This document shows positions 1 through 3,906 of a DNA stretch of 11,462 nucleotides, in pieces. Below the pieces are notes generated by a model. The model was not told the origin of the DNA and ran no database searches. It was given only the letters and a program-made list of their open reading frames with translations. The first letter of the stretch is position 1; the number at the start of each line of letters is the position of its first letter. Source of the DNA: an uncultured Elusimicrobium sp. Its GTDB lineage: Bacteria > Elusimicrobiota > Endomicrobiia > Endomicrobiales > Endomicrobiaceae. The position numbers and the translations under genes were made by a program. The DNA is taken from assembly GCA_902761395.1 (NCBI GenBank), contig CACWKJ010000023.1, forward strand, positions 1-11,462. The letters are read 5' to 3'.

Positions 1-231
1 ACGATAGCTTTTTTACCGCAAATAATCAAAACGGTTAAATCAAAATCCGCTAAAGATGTTTCTATGGGAATGTTTGTATTGTTTACAACGGGAGTTTTTT
101 TGTGGATAGTTTACGGTATTTTAACAAGTACTTATCCGGTACTTATAGCAAATGCGGTTATATTCTGTTTGGCACTTACACAAATTATTTTAAAAATAAA
201 GTACGATAGAAAAGAAGGTAAAAACAAATGA
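1..231 (+). CDS. SemiSWEET sugar transporter (3' part; start lies outside the window)
   Basis: The open frame from base 1 ends at TGA 229-231 and gives 76 residues. They start TIAFLPQIIKTVKSKSAKDV and continue with hydrophobic stretches around MFVLFTTGVFLWIVYGI and PVLIANAVIFCLALTQIIL, ending in a basic tail (KIKYDRKEGKNK). The proline-glutamine pair early on, the W-Y-G segment closing the second helix and the asparagine in the third helix are typical of the three-helix bacterial SemiSWEET (MtN3/PQ-loop) family. These proteins dimerise in the inner membrane to pass sugars down their gradient. Family members are about 85-95 residues, so only some 10-15 N-terminal residues should be missing. 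Its stop overlaps the next start (ATGA 228-231), suggesting translational coupling. Substrate cannot be read from the sequence. Confidence 0.85.
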   Translation, partial: TIAFLPQIIKTVKSKSAKDVSMGMFVLFTTGVFLWIVYGILTSTYPVLIANAVIFCLALTQIILKIKYDRKEGKNK

Positions 232-623
232 AAAAAACAGCATTATTAATATTGTTTGTTCTCTTTTGCAGCACAAATATTTTTGCATTGGAAAAGGATA
301 CTTTATACAAGTATGCTAAATTAGATCTTTGCTTATCCGCGGGTTCAACGGAAACTTACGATAAAGAAGGTGATGAAAGAGGTATGGTAAGCATCGGCTT
401 TATGGCAAATGCCGCCTTCGGCCTTCAACTTAACAGATTCAGATATGAACTTTCCTATCAGGAAAGAGCGGAAGTTTCCGAAATGTTACAAACAATGTTG
501 GGACTTATAAGCACTTTAACCGTTAGAGCAGGTATGGCAAATGTTTTTTACGACTATCTTACAACAAGACATTTTGCAATGTATGTAGGTACAGGTATAG
601 GTTTGGCTTATTATGAGTTTTGA
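228..623 (+). CDS. Small outer-membrane beta-barrel protein, C-terminus apparently frameshifted
   Basis: 131 residues. The N-terminus MKKTALLILFVLFCSTNIFA is a signal peptide with a likely cleavage after IFA. The mature part alternates polar and hydrophobic residues with many Gly and Tyr (for example residues 106-130, NVFYDYLTTRHFAMYVGTGI then GLAYYE), as in OmpA/opacity-like small barrels. A possible Shine-Dalgarno AAGAAGG precedes the ATG by about nine bases inside the upstream gene. The frame stops just after a GAG-TTTT run (618-621). Dropping one T would continue the frame for 23 more residues ending GFRYAF, with aromatic residues at -1, -3 and -5, the usual BAM recognition signature. I infer that the intact gene ran to 693 and encoded 154 residues. 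The frameshift may be genuine decay or a sequencing error. The barrel's job is unknown; co-transcription with the sugar transporter is likely. Confidence 0.75.
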   Translation: MKKTALLILFVLFCSTNIFALEKDTLYKYAKLDLCLSAGSTETYDKEGDERGMVSIGFMANAAFGLQLNRFRYELSYQERAEVSEMLQTMLGLISTLTVRAGMANVFYDYLTTRHFAMYVGTGIGLAYYEF

Positions 624-693
624 TTACTACTATATAAACAAACCGGAAACAAACACTTTCGCACCGAAAATCGGTTTCCGCTATGCATTTTAA
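619..693 (+). pseudogene. Out-of-frame C-terminal end of the beta-barrel gene
   Basis: In the frame one base on from the barrel gene, codons from 619 to TAA 691-693 read FDYYYINKPETNTFAP then KIGFRYAF. This has the composition and terminal phenylalanine of a last transmembrane beta strand, whereas the frame used upstream stops immediately at 621-623. It is therefore best read as the displaced end of the same gene. Confidence 0.6.
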
Positions 694-866
694 CTTATAC
701 TGTCTATTAAAAAAATCGTTTTAGCAAAATGAGTTTTATTTTTTGCATATAATTTCGCATTTGCCTTCTTTATGTACACCGCAGTCGGCAAATGCTTTAT
801 TCTAAGCAAAAACTTTGAAATTCTTTGAAAGCAAAAAACAACCACGACAACAACTAACGACAGAAA

Positions 867-920
867 TGTCATTCCGAACTTGATTCGGAATCTATAAAAT
901 ATTCGTCCGCAGGCACTCCG
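867..920. repeat. Dispersed palindromic repeat, copy 1
   Basis: TGTC, then the perfect hairpin ATTCCGAA (871-878) CTTGA (879-883) TTCGGAAT (884-891), then TCTATAAAAT and a CGTCCGCAGG(C)AC tail. Related copies are at 7577-7626 and 8423-8474. Here one stem pair differs from the other copies, but both sides changed together (A-T in place of G-C). Confidence 0.8.
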
Positions 921-1005
921 AAAACTTTTCACCCTTTCACCATTCACCTCTTCACCTGTCTTTTCTCGCAACATTGTCGTTCTCCCTTTAATTACTAATT
1001 TCTAA

Positions 1006-1034
1006 TTGCCTTAATAATAAATATTTAATATAAT
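1006..1034 (+). promoter_or_regulatory. Sigma-70-type promoter for the citrate synthase gene
   Basis: A -35-like TTGCCT (1006-1011, four of six consensus bases) and a perfect TATAAT (1029-1034) are separated by 17 bases, the ideal spacing. The predicted start of transcription is near 1041, leaving a leader of roughly 27 bases before the ATG at 1068. Confidence 0.65.
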
Positions 1035-1050
1035 ATACTTTCACTTTAAT

Positions 1051-1058
1051 AAGGGGGG
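1051..1058 (+). promoter_or_regulatory. Ribosome-binding site deciding the 1068 start
   Basis: AAGGGGGG lies nine bases before ATG 1068. It is G-rich and well placed. It supports 1068, not 1157, as the original start of the citrate synthase gene. Confidence 0.65.
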
Positions 1059-1067
1059 TAAAATATA

Positions 1068-1160
1068 ATGTTAGTGTACAACAAAGAGAAAAAAATGCTT
1101 GAACCTGAAGAATATAAATTCGAACTTCAGGATGTCAAGGAGCCCCCGTTGTTCCGATGA
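1068..1160 (+). pseudogene. Split-off N-terminal fragment of Re-citrate synthase
   Basis: A 30-codon frame, MLVYNKEKKMLEPEEYKFEL followed by QDVKEPPLFR and TGA (1158-1160). It has the promoter and Shine-Dalgarno, and its residues look like the N-terminal stretch of Re-citrate synthases, where an ELQDV-x-EP-x-LYR-type segment precedes a short linker and then VPMNPPE. Here the linker is missing: bases 1148-1159 read LFR-stop in this frame and V-V-P-M in the next, so the frame breaks exactly at the VPMNPPE junction. Adding about 18 lost residues to 30 + 407 gives roughly 455, close to the family's usual size. The family comparison is from memory. A single missing C in the CCCCC run (1143-1147) would also join the frames, but without the linker. 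Confidence 0.6.
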
Positions 1161-2380
1161 ATCCTCCGGAACACATTTGGATGACCGATACAACATTCAG
1201 AGACGGTCAACAGGCTTTTCCGCCTTTTACCGTAGATCAAATTTCTCATTTGTTTGATTTAATGCACCGTTTGGGCGGTCCTAACGGTATGATAAGACAA
1301 ACCGAATTTTTCTTGTATTCCGACAAAGATAAAGAAGCCGTAAGAAAATGTCAGGAAAAAGGTTACGAATTTCCTCAAATTACTTCTTGGATAAGAGCAA
1401 ACAAAAACGATTTCAAGTTAGTAAAAGAAATGGGAATAAAAGAAACGGGAATTTTAACTTCCTGTTCCGATTATCATATATTTTTAAAATTAAAGAAAAC
1501 AAGAAGAGAAGCTCTCGATATGTATTTGGATATCGTAAGAGCAGCTTTGGAAGAAGGTATCGTTCCGAGATGTCATTTCGAAGATATTACAAGAGCCGAT
1601 TTTTACGGTTTTGTTATACCTTTTGCCAAAGAGTTAATGAAACTTTCAAAACAGGCAAAAATGCCGGTAAAAATAAGAGCTTGCGACACATTGGGTTTCG
1701 GAGTTGCATATCCGGGTGTTGCTTTACCGAGAAATGTTAACGGTATAATGTACGGATTAAATCACCATGCGGGAGTTCCTTCGGAATGGCTCGAATGGCA
1801 CGGACATAACGATTTCTACAGAGCATTAACAAATTCCACATTTGCTTGGCTTTACGGATGTTCCGGAATTAACGGAACATTGCTCGGAATAGGGGAAAGA
1901 ACCGGAAATACTCCTATAGAAGCATTAGCCATAGAATATGTTGCTTTCAGAGGCGACCATAACGGTATGGACTTATCCGCAATAACGGAAATAGCAAAAT
2001 ATTTCAAACAAGAATTGAAATACGATATTCCTAATATGCAACCGTTTGTAGGTGCACATTTTAATTCCACAAGAGCCGGAATTCATGCAGACGGATTGTT
2101 AAAAGAACAGGAAATTTATAATGTATTTGATACAAAAGCCATATTGAACAGACCTCCCGAGGTTGCAATAACCGACAGAGCAGGCCTTGCAGGTATTGCT
2201 TATTGGATAAACACACAACATCCTAACTTTAAAGATAACGATAAAAAGTTGGACAAAAATAATCCGGGTGTTGTAAAAATAAAAGAGTATATCGACGAAC
2301 TTTTTAAAGGTGACAGAAGAAATCCTTTAACAAAAGAAGAACTTAACTCGTTGGTTGAAAAATATATCATCAACGGTTAA
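1157..2380 (+). CDS. Re-type citrate synthase (homocitrate synthase-like), main body
   Basis: 407 residues of the HMGL-like TIM-barrel acyltransferase family. Expected reaction: acetyl-CoA plus oxaloacetate to citrate with Re-face stereochemistry, the cytosolic anaerobes' substitute for the common Si-citrate synthase, feeding 2-oxoglutarate and glutamate synthesis. Visible motifs: TDTTFRDGQQ (residues 10-19, with the metal-binding Asp), EWHGHNDF (213-220, with the HxHND metal ligands), GIGERTGNTP (244-253) and GIHADGLLK (308-316). The long match MNPPEHIW-x-TDTTFRDGQQ is characteristic of the Re-citrate synthase subgroup rather than of LeuA or NifV. The ATG at 1157 overlaps the TGA of the preceding fragment (ATGA), with AAGGAG 14 bases upstream, so re-initiation could still make this catalytic part. 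The loss of the N-terminal arm may impair it. Related homocitrate or isopropylmalate synthase activity cannot be excluded from sequence alone. Confidence 0.8.
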   Translation: MNPPEHIWMTDTTFRDGQQAFPPFTVDQISHLFDLMHRLGGPNGMIRQTEFFLYSDKDKEAVRKCQEKGYEFPQITSWIRANKNDFKLVKEMGIKETGILTSCSDYHIFLKLKKTRREALDMYLDIVRAALEEGIVPRCHFEDITRADFYGFVIPFAKELMKLSKQAKMPVKIRACDTLGFGVAYPGVALPRNVNGIMYGLNHHAGVPSEWLEWHGHNDFYRALTNSTFAWLYGCSGINGTLLGIGERTGNTPIEALAIEYVAFRGDHNGMDLSAITEIAKYFKQELKYDIPNMQPFVGAHFNSTRAGIHADGLLKEQEIYNVFDTKAILNRPPEVAITDRAGLAGIAYWINTQHPNFKDNDKKLDKNNPGVVKIKEYIDELFKGDRRNPLTKEELNSLVEKYIING

Positions 2381-2402
2381 ATTTAACAAAAATTTAATAC
2401 AC

Positions 2403-2439
2403 AAAAAAATCTCAAACACAAAATGTTTGAGATTTTTTT
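2403..2439 (+). terminator. Rho-independent terminator after citrate synthase
   Basis: A perfect 16-bp hairpin: arm 2403-2418, loop CAAAA (2419-2423), arm 2424-2439. It has a G/C-containing core CTCAAACA/TGTTTGAG and ends in seven T. The matching A tract on the other side lets it work for minus-strand transcripts too, which suits the convergent DUF192 gene. Confidence 0.9.
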
Positions 2440-2468
2440 ATTTATTGTTGCCGTTTAGTCGTTTAAGA

Positions 2469-2586
2469 CCTTAAGATTTTAGGTTAGAATGAAGCAACTA
2501 ACGAACGAAGTGTATATGGATCCCGTAAGGGCATACTCGATTGAGTTAGTTGCGATATTATAACCAAAATATTAAGGCCGCTATAA
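2469..2586 (+). repeat. 118-bp palindromic element, copy A
   Basis: Begins CCTTAAGATTTT and ends ATTAAGGCCGCTATAA. The terminal arms 2469-2490 and 2557-2577 are imperfect inverted repeats (two mismatches, one bulge). A perfect inner stem GCAACTAAC (2494-2502) pairs with GTTAGTTGC (2545-2553), and the apex is CCC-GTAA-GGG (2522-2531). An inverted copy with 7 differences lies at 11345-11462. The orientation given is the one in which the apex would be a GNRA tetraloop if transcribed. It fills the gap between two convergent genes and runs into the end of the DUF192 gene. No coding capacity. It resembles a MITE or a structured RNA element; I do not recognise the family. Confidence 0.85.
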
Positions 2587-2886
2587 TCCGTTTTCCTGAA
2601 AATTTGGTATTTCTAAAATTTGGCAAGTATTTTTAACAGGCAATATAAATCTGAAAGGTTTTACATTGACGTACTTTTTTACTACATTAAAATCTTTATC
2701 CAAACAATAAACATCTATATTGTATCTCATAAAACAAGTGTGTATTGAATTACACTTTTTGATAAGCAAATTAAAAGATTTTTGCTTGGGCACAAACATT
2801 AAACCTTTAAATCTTTCCATAAAAGATTCGGCAACATAAACATCTTTATATTCGGTGTTATCTACAACTAAATTTATTTTTTTCAA
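2581..2886 (-). CDS. DUF192 family protein
   Basis: 101 residues from a TTG start (bases 2884-2886). No in-frame ATG or GTG lies between the upstream stop (2920-2922) and this codon, and the Shine-Dalgarno is poor (a purine-rich AAAAAGAGAC). The family pattern is clear: residues 22-31 FMERFKGLMF (R-x-x-GLM) and residues 45-62, where IHTCFMRYNIDVYCLD corresponds to the conserved fWM-x-x-t-x-x-pLDv-x-Fld block. DUF192 proteins are small beta-rich proteins of unknown function, often exported; no signal peptide is seen here. The last codon and the TAG stop lie inside the 118-bp repeat, and the protein ends a little early for the family, so its C-terminus may have been reset by the repeat. It lies 91 bases after lipA on the same strand and is probably co-transcribed. 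Confidence 0.8.
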   Translation of the reverse strand: MKKINLVVDNTEYKDVYVAESFMERFKGLMFVPKQKSFNLLIKKCNSIHTCFMRYNIDVYCLDKDFNVVKKYVNVKPFRFILPVKNTCQILEIPNFQENGL

Positions 2887-2907
2887 AATAGTCTCTTTTT
2901 TCTTTTT

Positions 2908-2972
2908 AGCTAAACGAATTTATCTTTTAAATTCTTTGAAAGCAACCAACGACAAACAACAAACAGCAAACT
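2908..2972. repeat. Short dispersed repeats in the lipA-DUF192 gap
   Basis: Two repeated words sit side by side. Bases 2908-2929 match 11318-11339 at 18 of 22 positions (core AAACGA-R-TTT). Bases 2929-2945 (AAATTCTTTGAAAGCAA) match 818-834 exactly. Both 17-mer copies are followed by a G-poor run of AACGACAAAC-like words. Function unknown. Confidence 0.65.
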
Positions 2973-2977
2973 ATAAG

Positions 2978-3811
2978 CTAATTTTTGTTTTGCAAAAATT
3001 GATATGTGTTTTCCGCAAAATATGAGCTTCTTACATATTTGCCGGATACACAGGTTTTTATACCGGCTTCCAAAGCTTTTTGTTTTAAATATTCAAATTC
3101 TTCGTCGGTATATTCTTTTACCATTTCGGCATTATCTTTTAATGGTTTTAAATATTGACCTATTGTTAAAATATCACAATCTATTCTTTTTAAATCTTTA
3201 AAAAGTTCTAAAAGTTGCGGTTCCGTTTCACCGAGTCCCAACATTATTCCGGTTTTTGTAATAAATCCTTTTTGTTTTGCATAACTTAGAACATCCAACG
3301 ATCTGTTATAATCAGCCCATTTTCTAAACTTATATAAGGAGGGGACTGTTTCTACATTATGTCCGAAAACATCCGGTTTTGAAGATAATACAATATCTAT
3401 GCTTTTTGTATCACCTTTAAAATCGGGTACCAATAACTCTATTTTTATATCTCTTATTTCTTTTCTTATAACATTAACTACATTTTTAAAGTGTTCCGCG
3501 CCGCCGTCGGGCAAATCATCTCTTGTTACCGAAGTTATAACGACATATTTTAAGCCCAAATTCCTTATTGTGTTTGCCAATTTTAAAGGTTCGTCTTTAT
3601 CTATATCCAACGGCTTGCCGTGTGTTGTAGCACAAAAAGCACAATTTCTCGAGCAAATATCACCCAATATCATAAAAGTTGCTGTTTTATGTTTAAAGCA
3701 TTCACCTATATTCGGACATTTAGCAGCTTGGCATACGGTATGAAGTCCGCTTTGTTTAAAGCTTTTCTTTAACAAATCCAAATCCGCCAAACTTATTCTC
3801 TTCTTTTCCAC
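2978..3811 (-). CDS. lipA: Lipoyl synthase
   Basis: 277 residues, a complete radical-SAM sulphur-insertion enzyme that converts protein-bound octanoyl groups to lipoyl groups using two [4Fe-4S] clusters. The auxiliary cluster ligands are C27, C32 and C38 (CQAAKCPNIGEC), and the radical-SAM cluster ligands are C53, C57 and C60 (CSRNCAFC). The C-terminal RSSY motif (261-264) supplies the serine ligand known for LipA. Also typical are VTRDDLPDGGA (95-105) and GHNVETV (150-156). The start is GTG (3809-3811), preceded by GGAGG about nine bases upstream; no in-frame ATG occurs before the upstream stop. Products downstream would be lipoylated E2 or GcvH proteins, none of which is in this window. It follows the phospholipase D gene by 88 bases. 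Confidence 0.96.
   Translation of the reverse strand: MEKKRISLADLDLLKKSFKQSGLHTVCQAAKCPNIGECFKHKTATFMILGDICSRNCAFCATTHGKPLDIDKDEPLKLANTIRNLGLKYVVITSVTRDDLPDGGAEHFKNVVNVIRKEIRDIKIELLVPDFKGDTKSIDIVLSSKPDVFGHNVETVPSLYKFRKWADYNRSLDVLSYAKQKGFITKTGIMLGLGETEPQLLELFKDLKRIDCDILTIGQYLKPLKDNAEMVKEYTDEEFEYLKQKALEAGIKTCVSGKYVRSSYFAENTYQFLQNKN
2980..3000 (-). repeat. A/T hairpin at the 3' end of lipA
   Basis: AATTTTTG (2980-2987), loop TTTTG, CAAAAATT (2993-3000). The 21 bases are identical except for one loop base to 3881-3901 at the 3' end of the phospholipase D gene. It encodes the last residues of LipA and touches its stop codon. It may be a transcript-end stabiliser or a weak terminator; there is no T tract after it. 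Confidence 0.65.
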
Positions 3812-3814
3812 AAA

Positions 3815-3833
3815 AAAAATCCTCCGGATTTTT
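3815..3833 (-). promoter_or_regulatory. Hairpin enclosing the lipA ribosome-binding site
   Basis: On the minus strand AAAAATCC, GGA, GGATTTTT form an 8-bp stem with a 3-base loop. The Shine-Dalgarno GGAGG is formed by the loop plus the first stem bases, just ahead of the GTG start. Folding would hide the ribosome-binding site. The 3-base loop is tight and the stem A/T-rich, so the effect may be small. Confidence 0.45.
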
Positions 3834-3875
3834 GATTATTAAAGTTTATTGGGGTACCTTATCACCCTATAACCC

Positions 3876-3906
3876 AATTTAATTTTTGTTTTTCAAAAAT
3901 TAAATT
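3876..3906 (-). terminator. Perfect 13-bp A/T hairpin at the end of the phospholipase D gene
   Basis: AATTTAATTTTTG (3876-3888), loop TTTTT, CAAAAATTAAATT (3894-3906). The gene's TAA (3900-3902) is inside the stem. The central 21 bases repeat at the lipA 3' end. It is followed on the minus strand by GGGTTATAGGG rather than a T run, so it is not a classical intrinsic terminator. It may instead be an end-protecting hairpin between co-transcribed genes. Confidence 0.5.

Larger units (their letters stand above)
694..1067. other. Gene-free 374-base region made of short repeats, ending in a promoter
   Basis: No convincing gene. In order it holds: an A/T-rich tract; the 17-mer AAATTCTTTGAAAGCAA at 818-834, repeated exactly at 2929-2945; a G-poor run of AAC/GAC words (835-865); a copy of the ATTCCGAA palindrome (867-920); and a degenerate tandem of TTTCACC/ATTCACC/TCTTCACC units (about 940-958). 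Next come A/T-rich TAATT words and the promoter and ribosome-binding site of the citrate synthase gene. The minus-strand open frame across 690-974 is translated repeat, not a gene. Confidence 0.7.

Noticed and set aside
690..974. Minus-strand open frame of 94 codons in the gap before citrate synthase
   Set aside because: It translates the ATTCCGAA repeat and its flanking low-complexity words (CGRIFYRFRIKFGMT-type text), as does the false RecX extension. It has no ribosome-binding site or protein-like pattern.
1348..1740. Long alternative-frame open frame inside citrate synthase
   Set aside because: It is a shadow of the real frame, with a biased Arg/Lys/Phe composition and no supporting start site.
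2469..2586. CRISPR repeat or array
   Set aside because: No regularly spaced direct repeats or unique spacers occur; the structure is one palindromic unit per site.
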